64,000 bases of DNA from Viridibacterium sp047600765 (lineage in GTDB: Bacteria; Pseudomonadota; Gammaproteobacteria; Burkholderiales; Rhodocyclaceae): NCBI GenBank assembly GCA_047600765.1, contig JASGKF010000001.1, positions 1,798,001 to 1,862,000 on the forward strand. The letters run 5' to 3'. Positions within the stretch are counted from its first letter, which is position 1. Every line of letters starts with the position of its first letter. The position numbers and the translations under genes were made by a program. The notes under the pieces are model-generated. The model did no database searches and had not been told where the DNA came from. It saw only the letters and a program-made list of their open reading frames with translations. Below are positions 33,180 through 41,144 of the stretch, piece by piece.

Positions 33180-33500
33180 CTAACGATGTTGATCATTCAT
33201 TGGCGGCTGAAGATTGCGAATCAGCGCCGACTCCCAAGCGTCCCGGTTTTGCTGAAGCGGAACCACTAGAGCATGAATATGGGTTGCTCCACGTTGGACA
33301 GCCTCATTCAGCCTTTCATGAGACGGAAGACGAGCGGAGAAGTCGTTTGTCTGCCCAACGTATAGAGCAGTCCATCGCCCGTTTGATGCCAATAGGCTGA
33401 ATATGTACAAACCGGCTAGTTTGTTCCAACCCTCGTTGCGATCATATATGGTGAATTCGAGCGCATTGCCGTTTCCGAGCGGCCAAGAGCAGGTTGCCAT
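33180..33500 (-). CDS. GIY-YIG nuclease-superfamily-like protein
   Basis: A 106-residue protein with a GIY-YIG-like core: GLYIFSLL (the G-I-Y equivalent), ALYVGQTNDFSARL (the Y-I-G block with its conserved Arg), and a C-terminal ESALIRNLQPPMN, giving the usual Glu and Asn. The start is the ATG at 33500 with a strong site (ggagg); the longer frame upstream is not supported. The gene lies in a low-GC minus-strand island. Such single-domain proteins can be endonucleases or inactive relatives; the exact role is unclear. Confidence 0.65.
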   Translation of the reverse strand: MATCSWPLGNGNALEFTIYDRNEGWNKLAGLYIFSLLASNGRWTALYVGQTNDFSARLPSHERLNEAVQRGATHIHALVVPLQQNRDAWESALIRNLQPPMNDQHR

Positions 33501-33644
33501 GCGAGCCTCCGTAAGTGAAGTGGCTAACGTGAAGTAGACAACAAAGTCTAACGAACGCCTAATGCCATGCCAATACGGCTCATAACGTGGCGCCCCTAAG
33601 CCATCGCACAAACTCAAACAACTCCAAGCCCTCGGCCAAAACCC
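33501..33644. other. Promoter-side gap of the low-GC island with attC-like core
   Basis: No gene is visible. On the minus strand the sequence ATTAGGCGTTCGTTAGAC contains GTTAGAC, matching the attC core G-T-T-R-R-R-Y, upstream of the GIY-YIG gene. The region is less GC-rich than the flanks. It should also hold the promoter of the minus-strand island genes. I cannot assign -35/-10 boxes confidently. Confidence 0.3.
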
Positions 33645-33673
33645 AAAAGAAAACGCCCACCAAATGGCGGGCG
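33645..33673 (-). terminator. Rho-independent terminator of the hemerythrin gene
   Basis: On the minus strand a stem (CGCCCGCC-ATTT-GGTGGGCG, with one mismatch) is followed by TTTTCTTTT. It lies just after the hemerythrin stop codon (33696), where a terminator is expected. Confidence 0.75.
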
Positions 33674-33695
33674 TACGCTGCTGACACAAGGTAGA

Positions 33696-34094
33696 TCAAA
33701 TCTGGGTAGCGGTCATGGCAGCTTCCAGCACTTCCCAAACCTCTTCCTCTTCGAAAGTCACATGCCGTTGCATGGCATTCGAGAACTCGCGGATCAGTAC
33801 CGCGCTGGGCTGTTCGTGTAACGCCTGGATGAGGCCACGCATGTGCATGTGTTCCAGATACGTCCGATCGGCCAGATCGTCGCGGCCCAGCTCGCGCAAG
33901 CGCGGCAGGGCGTGGCGCTCTTCTTCGAGGAAGTGCGGCTCCATCTCGGCAATGAAGATGTTACGTATACGCGCCACGAACTCGGGCAGATCCTCCTCGC
34001 TCTGCGGCATGGCGTCGCGTGCCGCTGTCGCCAGCAGCATCGCGGCGCGGTGTTCCTGGCTCAGGTGTTTCAATCGGAGGCTGAGTTTTCGCAT
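33696..34094 (-). CDS. Hemerythrin-domain protein
   Basis: A 132-residue hemerythrin-like protein. The pattern of iron-ligand residues is visible: His in LSQEHRAAML, EMEPHFLEEERHALPRL (His and Glu pair), LEHMHMRGL and RHVTFEEEEVW. The conserved four-helix spacing fits the DUF/hemerythrin HHE group. The ATG at 34094 gives the standard N-terminus; a GTG at 34121 would add nine residues. Such proteins bind O2 or NO or act in iron and redox sensing. It is followed by a rho-independent terminator. Confidence 0.78.
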   Translation of the reverse strand: MRKLSLRLKHLSQEHRAAMLLATAARDAMPQSEEDLPEFVARIRNIFIAEMEPHFLEEERHALPRLRELGRDDLADRTYLEHMHMRGLIQALHEQPSAVLIREFSNAMQRHVTFEEEEVWEVLEAAMTATQI

Positions 34095-34247
34095 GGTTCG
34101 GGCAGGGCTGACAGACTGCACTCTAGTCGCCGCCCACGCCGGAAAAGTTGACCCGGATCAAGCCAGCGGCGCCTTGCGAACAGCGCCTACAATGAGGGCT
34201 CTGCGGGCAAAGGCCCGCCCCGCCTCAACGCTTGCCGGAACCTCTGC

Positions 34248-36989
34248 ATGAACGCGCCGCAAACCATCTACCTCAAGGACTACACCCCGCCCACGCACCT
34301 CGTGGAGCGGGTCGATCTGGACATCGCCATCCACGACGGTTTTGCGCGTGTGACGGCGCGCATCGCCTTGCAGCGCAACCCGGCCTCACAGGGCGGCGCG
34401 CTGCTGCTCAATGGCGAAGACCTGCATCTCGAAGCGGTCCGCCTCGATGGCCGCCCGCTCAGCGAGAGCGAGTACCAGCTGGATGAAGCCGGCCTCACGC
34501 TGGTGCAGACGCCGGATGCTTGCGTGCTGGAAACCGTGGTGCGCATCGAGCCCGACAAGAACACACAGCTCTCCGGGCTTTACCGCTCCAAGGACGGCTA
34601 CTTCACGCAGTGCGAGGCGCAGGGCTTCCGCCGCATCACCTTCTACCCGGACCGGCCGGATGTGATGGCGAAGTTCCGCTGCACCCTGCATGCGGACAAG
34701 GCCGCCTTCCCGCAGCTGCTGTCGAACGGCAACCCCGTTGCGCAAGGTGACGAGAACGAGGGCCGCCACTGGGCCACCTGGGAAGACCCCTTTGCCAAGC
34801 CAGCGTATCTGTTCGCTTGCGTCGCCGCCAAGCTCGACGTGCTGGAGGACTACTACACGACGACTTCGGGCCGCCGCGTGCGCTGCGCCGTGTACGTCGA
34901 ACCCGGCAAGCTCGATCAGTGCGACCACGCGATTGCCGCGCTGAAGAAGTCGATGAAGTGGGACGAAGACGTGTTCGGTCTGGAGATGGACCTCGAGCAC
35001 TACATGATCGTTGCCGTCGGCGACTTCAACATGGGTGCGATGGAGAACAAGGGCCTCAACATCTTCAACACCAAGTACGTACTGGCGCGCCCCGACACGG
35101 CGACCGACACCGACTACCAGAACATCGACCGCGTCGTCGCGCACGAGTACTTCCACAACTGGACCGGCAACCGCGTGACCTGCCGCGACTGGTTCCAGCT
35201 CTCGCTGAAGGAAGGCCTCACCGTCTTCCGCGACCAGAACTTTGGCATGGACGTGCACTCGGCTGGCGTCACGCGCATCCAGGAAGTGCGCACCCTGCGC
35301 GCCGCGCAGTACCCTGAGGACGCCGGCCCCATGGCTCACCCGATTCGCCCCGCGAGCTACGCCGAGATCAACAACTTCTACACCGCTACCGTGTACGAGA
35401 AGGGCGCGGAAGTCATCCGCATGATCCATACGCTGATCGGCAAAGAAGCCTTCCGCAAGGGCATGGATCTCTACTTCCAGCGCCATGACGGTCAGGCCGT
35501 GCGCTGCGAGGATTTCGTCGCCGCGATGCAGGATGCCTCGGGCAAAGACTTCACGCAGTTCCAGCGCTGGTACAACCAGGCCGGCACGCCGCGCCTCGTC
35601 GTGAAGAGCAGCTTCGATGCCGCCGCGAAGCGCTACACGCTGACGGTGACGCAGCAGTACCCCGCCACCCCTTACGAAGAGCGCATGGCCAGCGAAGGCC
35701 TGCCTCAGCAGCGCGGCGCCTATCACCTGCCGCTGGTGATCGGCCTGCTCGATGCGCAGGGCCGCGAATTGCCGCTGCGTCTGGCTGGCGAAAGCGCTGC
35801 ACAGGGCACTCAGCGCACGCTGGAAGTCACTACCGATACGCAGACCTTCATCTTCGAAGACATCGCCAACGAACCCGTGCCCTCCCTGCTGCGTGGCTTC
35901 TCGGCACCCGTGGTACTCGACTACGACTACAGCGACGTCGCGCTGACGCACCTGATGGCCTACGACACTGATGCGGTGAACCGCTGGGAAGCCGGGCAGC
36001 GGCTTGCCACGGGCATCCTCATGCAGGGAGTGAAGGCGCTGGGAGCTGGGCGACCCGCTAGCTGGAAGGGCGCGCCCACCGATGTGGAAGAGGGCTCGGC
36101 CAGCTTCCCGCCCACGCCTTGGGAGGCATCATGGATCCCTGCCGCCTACACCCACGCCATCCGCGCCCTGCTGGCATCTGCCTTCACCCACGGCGGCGAC
36201 CCCGCGCTGGTGGCCGAAGCGCTGGTCCTTCCTTCTGAAACCTATCTCGCTGAACAGATGGACGTCGTCGACCCCGACGCCATCCACGCCGCACGCCTCG
36301 CCCTGCGCCAACATCTCGCGCAAACCCTGCGTGCCGATTTCGAGAACGCCTATGCGCGCCTCGCCGTCGACGCGCCGTACTCGCCCGACGGCGAACAGTC
36401 CGGCAAGCGCGCACTGCGCAATGCCTGCCTGAGCTATCTCGCCGAGCTGAATGACGAAGCCTCGAACGCACTGGTGGTCAACCACTACGAGCAAGCCGCC
36501 AACATGACCGACACCATGGCCGCGCTCAGCGCGCTCGCCAACCTCGACATCGCGGCGCGCCACACGGCGCTCGACAGCTTCTACACGCGCTGGAAGCTTG
36601 AAGCCCTCGTCGTCGACAAATGGCTGCAGGTGCAATCGACGTCGCGTCTGGCGAGCACGACGGCCGATGTGCGCGCCCTCATGGCGCACGAGGCCTTCGA
36701 CATCCGCAACCCGAACAAGGTGTATTCGCTGGTGCGTGCTTTCTGCGCCGCCAACCCCAAGCACTTCCACGCAGCGGATGGCAGTGGCTACAAGCTTGCG
36801 GCGGACGTGATCCTGCAGCTCGACGGCATGAACCCGCAGGTCGCATCGCGCATCGCGCGCACCTTCGACCGCTGGAAAAAATTCGACGCCACGCGCCAGA
36901 GCAAAGCACGCGAGCAACTTGAACGCATCCGCGCGCACGACGGCCTGTCGAGCGACGTGGCCGAAGTCGTTGGCAAATCACTGGGTTGA
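34248..36989 (+). CDS. pepN: Aminopeptidase N
   Basis: A 913-residue M1 metallopeptidase. GAMENKGLN (starting about residue 263) is the substrate exopeptidase motif, and HEYFHNWTGNR (His299, Glu300, His303) is the zinc site with the catalytic Glu. The remaining C-terminal helical repeat domain is intact. It is slightly longer than E. coli PepN (870 residues), partly from an insertion near residues 595-625. It releases N-terminal amino acids from peptides in the cytoplasm. The ATG at 34248 starts the usual N-terminus. A small heme-binding-like gene follows within five bases. Confidence 0.93.
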   Translation: MNAPQTIYLKDYTPPTHLVERVDLDIAIHDGFARVTARIALQRNPASQGGALLLNGEDLHLEAVRLDGRPLSESEYQLDEAGLTLVQTPDACVLETVVRIEPDKNTQLSGLYRSKDGYFTQCEAQGFRRITFYPDRPDVMAKFRCTLHADKAAFPQLLSNGNPVAQGDENEGRHWATWEDPFAKPAYLFACVAAKLDVLEDYYTTTSGRRVRCAVYVEPGKLDQCDHAIAALKKSMKWDEDVFGLEMDLEHYMIVAVGDFNMGAMENKGLNIFNTKYVLARPDTATDTDYQNIDRVVAHEYFHNWTGNRVTCRDWFQLSLKEGLTVFRDQNFGMDVHSAGVTRIQEVRTLRAAQYPEDAGPMAHPIRPASYAEINNFYTATVYEKGAEVIRMIHTLIGKEAFRKGMDLYFQRHDGQAVRCEDFVAAMQDASGKDFTQFQRWYNQAGTPRLVVKSSFDAAAKRYTLTVTQQYPATPYEERMASEGLPQQRGAYHLPLVIGLLDAQGRELPLRLAGESAAQGTQRTLEVTTDTQTFIFEDIANEPVPSLLRGFSAPVVLDYDYSDVALTHLMAYDTDAVNRWEAGQRLATGILMQGVKALGAGRPASWKGAPTDVEEGSASFPPTPWEASWIPAAYTHAIRALLASAFTHGGDPALVAEALVLPSETYLAEQMDVVDPDAIHAARLALRQHLAQTLRADFENAYARLAVDAPYSPDGEQSGKRALRNACLSYLAELNDEASNALVVNHYEQAANMTDTMAALSALANLDIAARHTALDSFYTRWKLEALVVDKWLQVQSTSRLASTTADVRALMAHEAFDIRNPNKVYSLVRAFCAANPKHFHAADGSGYKLAADVILQLDGMNPQVASRIARTFDRWKKFDATRQSKAREQLERIRAHDGLSSDVAEVVGKSLG

Positions 36990-36993
36990 AAAC

Positions 36994-37488
36994 ATGGAAC
37001 TGGATGCTGAAATTGCGCGCGTAACGCTGCAGGAGAAGACCCTGCAGTTCCCCGAGTTCGACACCACCACCGCCTGGACGCTGGGCGGACTGATCAAGAC
37101 GCTGGCCGAAGCGCGCGGCATCGCCGTCGCCATCGACATCAGCATGGGCAGCGCACCGCTGTTCTTCTACGCCATGCCCGGCACCAACCCCGGTCACGCG
37201 GACTGGATACGCCGCAAGCGCAACAGTGTGATGCGCTTCTTCAAGAGCTCGCACCTCGTCGGGCTGGACACGCAGAAGGCCAACACTACGCTGGATGCGC
37301 GTACCGGCTCCACACGTGCCGAGTACGAAGCCGTCGGCGGCAGCTTCCCGATCCGCCTGCGCGGCAGCGCCACGGTGATCGGCGCGGTGACCGTGTCAGG
37401 CCTCGCCCCACGCGCCGACCACATGCTGGTAGTAGCGGCCATTGCGCAACACCTGGGTGTCGACGCCGGGCCGCTGTCGCTGGACTGA
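36994..37488 (+). CDS. UPF0303/HbpS-like heme-degrading domain protein
   Basis: A 164-residue cytoplasmic protein of the UPF0303 group (HbpS/GlcG superfamily), without a signal peptide. Recognisable parts are SAPLFFYAMPGTNPGHADWIRRK, SSHLVGLDTQK and GGSFPIRLRG, which fit that family. It starts 4 bases after pepN and may be translationally linked to it. It is the second HbpS/GlcG-type protein in the window, unrelated in location to the secreted one at 30667. The biochemical role of UPF0303 proteins is not well established. Confidence 0.8.
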   Translation: MELDAEIARVTLQEKTLQFPEFDTTTAWTLGGLIKTLAEARGIAVAIDISMGSAPLFFYAMPGTNPGHADWIRRKRNSVMRFFKSSHLVGLDTQKANTTLDARTGSTRAEYEAVGGSFPIRLRGSATVIGAVTVSGLAPRADHMLVVAAIAQHLGVDAGPLSLD

Positions 37489-37491
37489 TAC

Positions 37492-38151
37492 TCAGCGCGC
37501 CGCGTTTCCCAACGCGGCACCATCGCCTGCCAGGATGTCTGCGAAACCGTGATTGACGTCGCGGTGCCCGGCTTCGTCCTTGCGCACGGCGATCACGACC
37601 TCGCGCAGACGCGCATCGAGCGGCAGATTCCAGTAATCGATGGCGATCTGCGGTGCGGGCACGTTGTCGTGCAGCCCGGCGTCGATGCCCGCGAGGTACT
37701 CGGTGTAGCTGCGGCAAGCCTCTTCCTCGAAGTAGCCGACGATGCGGTGCGCCGTGCGCGCCGACAGCAGGTAAACCACGAAGAACAGGTTATAGAAGAC
37801 ACCCTGCGCCAGCCGTACCAGCAGGCGCTCGAAGCGCGAGGGCTGCGTGATCTCGATGAAGGTCATGAGATGCATGCGCTCGTTCTCGGCTTCGTCGAGC
37901 AGCTGGCGTACCCAGCCCCGGTCGTCGCACATGTTGCGCAGCGCACGCAGATGCTGCAGCGTGCCCGCCACCATGCCGGGCACGGCAGCCACGGTCTCCA
38001 GTACCACGGCGCGGTGGCCGTAGCGCTTCGCGAAGAACAGATCAGCGCACAAGCGCAGCAGCTTGGTGAAAACCAACGCCACGCGATCATGGATGTCGCG
38101 CGGCGCGCGGTGAGTGAAGCGGTAGTTCGGATGCTTGGTTGGGGGGGTCAT
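37492..38151 (-). CDS. aox: Alternative oxidase (cyanide-insensitive ubiquinol oxidase)
   Basis: A 219-residue diiron quinol oxidase of the AOX family. All four iron-binding motifs are present: LET (Glu52), NERMHL (Glu91, His94), FEEEA (Glu142-144) and RKDEAGH (Glu193, His196). It would oxidise ubiquinol with O2 without pumping protons, bypassing heme-copper oxidases. The ATG at 38151 follows aggag; the longer frame has no ribosome site. A NsrR-type operator sits 25 bases upstream. AOX is uncommon in bacteria but known under NsrR control in Vibrio. Neighbouring globin and NsrR support a nitric-oxide-tolerance role. Confidence 0.9.
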   Translation of the reverse strand: MTPPTKHPNYRFTHRAPRDIHDRVALVFTKLLRLCADLFFAKRYGHRAVVLETVAAVPGMVAGTLQHLRALRNMCDDRGWVRQLLDEAENERMHLMTFIEITQPSRFERLLVRLAQGVFYNLFFVVYLLSARTAHRIVGYFEEEACRSYTEYLAGIDAGLHDNVPAPQIAIDYWNLPLDARLREVVIAVRKDEAGHRDVNHGFADILAGDGAALGNAAR

Positions 38152-38175
38152 GATGGCTCCTTGTCGGGGTTTGTT

Positions 38176-38200
38176 ATTGATACATGTGAAATGCAACTTT
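38176..38200. promoter_or_regulatory. NsrR-like operator of aox
   Basis: The 25-base element attgatacatgtgaaatgcaactt (24 shown) shares 21 of 25 bases with the element before nsrR. It has the near-palindromic AT-rich 11-1-11 form of NsrR sites. It lies 25 bases upstream of the aox start codon, over the expected promoter, so NsrR bound here would block transcription until NO disrupts its iron-sulfur cluster. Confidence 0.7.
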
Positions 38201-38210
38201 TAATGCATGG

Positions 38211-38609
38211 CTAAACGCTGGCTGCGGGCAAGGCGGACTCCGCGTGAAAGGCATGCAGCTGACGCAAGGACTCGCCGATGTGAGTGGCACGCGCTAGCCA
38301 GGGCTCGGCCAGTTCAGACGGCAGGCTGCTGCGCAGGGTGTCGGCAAACAGGGCTAGCCATTGCACCAGCAGCTCGGGCGTGAAGCCCGACTCGATATGT
38401 TTGTCTGCCACGCGGTAGCGGTATTCCATGTAACGCTTGCCGCCCAGCGTTACCCACCAGAAGTGGGTCAGGATCTGCTCGTGCGCGGGCCAGTCGCTCA
38501 CACGCGCAAATGGCGCCGCTAGTTGTGGATGCACGCGGATCGCTGCGTAGAAACGCGCCACCACGTCGGCAACGCGCTCCAGGCCCAGTTCGGTCGCAAT
38601 GTCACGCAT
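38211..38609 (-). CDS. Group III truncated hemoglobin
   Basis: A 132-residue truncated globin of group III. Distal-side Tyr21 and the W-PAHEQILTHFWW block are typical. His71 in VADKHIE is the likely proximal heme ligand, and Trp84 matches the conserved TrpG8 of this group. Its gene overlaps the end of nsrR by eight bases, so the two are co-transcribed. Bacterial group III globins are linked to NO detoxification or redox with partner reductases. Here it sits between NsrR and AOX, consistent with a role in nitrosative stress. Confidence 0.85.
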   Translation of the reverse strand: MRDIATELGLERVADVVARFYAAIRVHPQLAAPFARVSDWPAHEQILTHFWWVTLGGKRYMEYRYRVADKHIESGFTPELLVQWLALFADTLRSSLPSELAEPWLARATHIGESLRQLHAFHAESALPAASV

Positions 38610-39060
38610 GGCTTGCTCCCATCGCCGTCATGAAGTCGCGATGCAAGGTGATGATGGCGCTGCCCGTCTTGCCGCGGCTGACATCGGCCAGGCTGTACTC
38701 ATTCATCTTGTCGTAGAAGGCCGCCAGGCCGGCATTGAGCGCCGCCTTGAGCAGGCAGCGCCCGTTGAGTGCACAGGGCTGCGACTCGCAATCGATCAAC
38801 GACTCGCTCTCTTCGAGCTGGCGCAGTACCTCACCGATGCGCAGGCTGTCGGCATCCGCGCCCAGCACCAGCCCGCCATTGCGCCCACGCACGGCCGTCA
38901 CCCAGCCGAGCTTGCCGAGCCGGTTTGCCACCTTGACGAGGTGGTTGTGCGGCACCTCGAACTGGCGCGCGATCTCGCCGATGGTGACCGGCGTGTCACG
39001 TTCGCGCGTCAGGTACATGAGGATGCGCAGGCCGAAATCGGTAAAGCGGGTGAGTTGCAT
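38602..39060 (-). CDS. nsrR: Rrf2-family NO-responsive regulator NsrR
   Basis: A 152-residue Rrf2 regulator. The N-terminal wHTH starts MQLTRFTDFGLRILMYL, typical of NsrR. Cys91, Cys96 and Cys102 (CESQPCALNGRC) are the three conserved ligands of the NO-sensitive [Fe-S] cluster and fall at the same positions as in E. coli NsrR. It likely represses itself, the globin and aox via the operators at 39096 and 38176. It is first in the minus-strand unit. Confidence 0.92.
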   Translation of the reverse strand: MQLTRFTDFGLRILMYLTRERDTPVTIGEIARQFEVPHNHLVKVANRLGKLGWVTAVRGRNGGLVLGADADSLRIGEVLRQLEESESLIDCESQPCALNGRCLLKAALNAGLAAFYDKMNEYSLADVSRGKTGSAIITLHRDFMTAMGASHA

Positions 39061-39095
39061 GGCAAGTTTCCGTGAGCACTTGCCTGCACTCTAGT

Positions 39096-39120
39096 ATTGA
39101 TGCATCTCAAATGCAACTAT
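39096..39120. promoter_or_regulatory. NsrR-like operator of nsrR and globin
   Basis: The element attgatgcatctcaaatgcaac (22 bases listed; full 39096-39120) is an AT-rich near-palindrome. It lies 36-60 bases upstream of nsrR and shares 21 of 25 bases with the site before aox, so autoregulation by NsrR is likely. Bases at the outer ends differ as expected for related operator half-sites. Confidence 0.7.
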
Positions 39121-39142
39121 TGTTTGCCTTGCCGTGATCAAC

Positions 39143-40021
39143 TCAGTCAGCGGTGCTGGAGAAGTGGACCGCAATCAACTCGGCGGCAGGTTCAATGAGC
39201 GCGGGATCGTCGTAGAAATCGATCTGGCCAATCGATTGCATCCAGTGCTCCTGGTGCGGACCTGCAAGACGTGCGTAGAAGCTGCGCGCCAATGCCGGTA
39301 CCAGGGCCTTCTCGGAGTGGATCATGAGCGTGGGCTGCGTGATCTGCGCCGCGTATTGCTGCGCATCGAAGACCAGAGTCTCTTCGCGCGACATCAGCGC
39401 GAAGGCGTTGCGGTAGTTGGGCACGGCGCCGCGTGGCGTACCGTAGTAGGCAAAAGCCTCGGCCAGCGGCATGGCCACGTCGCCCTCGCCCACAGCAGGA
39501 ATCATCTGCGCCGGCTCACCGGCTTCGAAAGCCTCACGCGCCTGTCGGGCGCGCATCAACGCTGCGTTGAGCTTCTCGTCGCCCATCCACTGGCGCTGCA
39601 TGGCGGCATCGGCATAGAAGCCGGCCACACAGGCAAAGGCCTGCATGCGCTTGTCGCGCGCCACGGCGCCGGCCATGTAGCCCGCGCCGGCACAGATACC
39701 CAGTGCGAAAAGGGGCTGTGCGGGGTAAATCGTCAGCAGCCAGTCGGCACCAGCGATGATGTCCTCGATCTTGCGACGCGGTGATTCGTACTGCTGCGGC
39801 TGTCCTTCACTTTCGCCGAAACCGCGGTGGTCGAAGGCCAGCACGGCGTAGCCACGCTGCGCCAGCGCGCGCGCATAGGCGCCACTCGCCTGCTCTTTTA
39901 CCGAGGTAAGCGGGCCGGTCACGACCACCGTGCCGCGCAGCTCGCCATCGGGCAAATGCAGGTTTGCCGCCAGCTCGTCGCCATGGCTCGTAAAACGGAC
40001 TTGCTTGACGCTGTAGTGCAT
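39143..40021 (-). CDS. Alpha/beta hydrolase with cysteine nucleophile (dienelactone-hydrolase-like)
   Basis: A 292-residue alpha/beta hydrolase. The nucleophile elbow is GICAGAG, with Cys in place of the usual Ser, as in dienelactone hydrolases. FDHRGFGESEG forms the oxyanion-hole region, and a conserved His near the C-terminus probably completes the triad. No signal peptide is seen. The ATG at 40021 follows aggag; the much longer frame upstream overlaps the neighbouring gene. It sits downstream of and parallel to a MerR-type regulator gene, which may control it. The natural substrate is unknown. Confidence 0.8.
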   Translation of the reverse strand: MHYSVKQVRFTSHGDELAANLHLPDGELRGTVVVTGPLTSVKEQASGAYARALAQRGYAVLAFDHRGFGESEGQPQQYESPRRKIEDIIAGADWLLTIYPAQPLFALGICAGAGYMAGAVARDKRMQAFACVAGFYADAAMQRQWMGDEKLNAALMRARQAREAFEAGEPAQMIPAVGEGDVAMPLAEAFAYYGTPRGAVPNYRNAFALMSREETLVFDAQQYAAQITQPTLMIHSEKALVPALARSFYARLAGPHQEHWMQSIGQIDFYDDPALIEPAAELIAVHFSSTAD

Positions 40022-40094
40022 GAGCTGCTCCTGTCGCGATGCCTTGCAGGGAATTGAACAACGCCAGTATGACAAAGGGGTGACCGGAGCGGTA

Positions 40095-40514
40095 CTACCG
40101 CCGCCCACGCGTCTTGCCACGCTCGCCCAGCGCGCCGGTGGCTGCGGCGCCGAGCAGGCGGCGGAAGGTCGGGCATTCCATGTGGCTGGGTGCGGGGCAA
40201 CGGGCGGCGTGGCGCAGGCCGTCGCGCATGGCGCTGAGCTTGCGGATCGTCGCATCGAGCTCGTCGGCCTTCGCCGCCAGCAGCTGGCGGTCGATGTCGG
40301 GCTGGCCGTCGGCGGCGAACATGCGCGCGATCTCGTCGAGCGAGAAACCGGAGGCTTGCCCCAGCGCGATGAGCGCCAGACGCTCCAGCACCGTGGGCGC
40401 GAACACACGGCGCAGGCCGTGACGGCCGACTGAGCGGATCAGGCCTTTCTCTTCGTAGTAGCGCAGCGTCGAGGCCGGCACGCCGCTGTGCTTTGCCACT
40501 TCCGCGATATCCAT
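40095..40514 (-). CDS. MerR-family transcriptional regulator
   Basis: A 139-residue MerR-type regulator. The wHTH reads DIAEVAKHSGVPASTLRYYEEKGL, followed by a coiled-coil dimerisation helix. The C-terminal segment CPAPSHMECPTF has two cysteines in a C-x7-C arrangement that could bind metal or sense redox. The ATG at 40514 is preceded in frame by a GTG (MM) and I use the ATG. A MerR-like palindrome (40528-40547) lies in the divergent promoter towards the DUF2938 gene. The inducer is unknown. Confidence 0.82.
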   Translation of the reverse strand: MDIAEVAKHSGVPASTLRYYEEKGLIRSVGRHGLRRVFAPTVLERLALIALGQASGFSLDEIARMFAADGQPDIDRQLLAAKADELDATIRKLSAMRDGLRHAARCPAPSHMECPTFRRLLGAAATGALGERGKTRGRR

Positions 40515-40527
40515 CACCGCCCCCTTG

Positions 40528-40547
40528 ACCTCAAGCTGACTTGAAGT
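40528..40547. promoter_or_regulatory. MerR-type operator in the divergent promoter
   Basis: The 20-base near-palindrome acctcaagctgacttgaagt has dyad symmetry like SoxR-type sites (acctcaag...cttgaag). It overlaps a plausible -35 box (ttgacc) in the space between the minus-strand MerR gene and the plus-strand DUF2938 gene. MerR-type regulators normally bind such over-long promoter spacers. Confidence 0.55.
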
Positions 40548-40595
40548 GGCACTGTGCTCTCACGGTCATGCAATGGCAAGCCTGAGGAGCACGAA

Positions 40596-41111
40596 ATGGA
40601 AACACTGAGGGAAACACTGACGAACACCGTTTTGATCGGCGTGGGCGCGACGGCGCTCGTCGATGCCTGGAGCCTGCTGCGGCGGCGCATGCTCGGCATC
40701 GCCCTGCCTGACTACGGCTTGGTCGGTCGCTGGTTCGCCCACATGCTGCGCGGTGTCTTCCGCCACGCCGCGATCAGCAAGGCGGCGCCCCTGCGCAGTG
40801 AACGCCTGCTGGGCTGGAGCGCGCACTACGTCATTGGCGTCGTCTTCGCGGCCTTGCTGGTGGCGCTGTGCGGCAGCGCGTGGTTGCAGGCACCGCGCTT
40901 CGTACCGGCACTGCTGCTGGGGCTCGTCACGGTTGCCGCGCCTTTCCTGCTGATGCAGCCGGGCATGGGTGCGGGCATCGCGGCGAGCCGCACGCCTCGC
41001 CCGAATACGGCACGCCTGCAGAGCCTCGTCACGCATGCGGTGTTCGGCTGCGGCCTCTACGCCAGCGCGCTGCTGCTCCGCTGCATCACCGATTTCATCC
41101 GCGCGGTCTGA
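40596..41111 (+). CDS. DUF2938 membrane protein
   Basis: A 171-residue membrane protein with about four helices and the DUF2938 pattern, including RRRMLGIALPDYGLVGRW and a C-terminal SLVTHAVFGCGLYASALLL. It is preceded by gaggag. It starts the plus-strand unit opposite the MerR gene and may be regulated through the operator between them. The family's function is unknown to me. A DUF2798 gene follows. Confidence 0.75.
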   Translation: METLRETLTNTVLIGVGATALVDAWSLLRRRMLGIALPDYGLVGRWFAHMLRGVFRHAAISKAAPLRSERLLGWSAHYVIGVVFAALLVALCGSAWLQAPRFVPALLLGLVTVAAPFLLMQPGMGAGIAASRTPRPNTARLQSLVTHAVFGCGLYASALLLRCITDFIRAV

Positions 41112-41144
41112 ACGCGCATTCCTTCACTTCATCAGGAGAACATT

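Noticed and set aside
34386..35951. A 521-codon minus-strand frame opposite pepN
   Set aside because: pepN has all catalytic motifs in the plus frame; the antisense translation has none.
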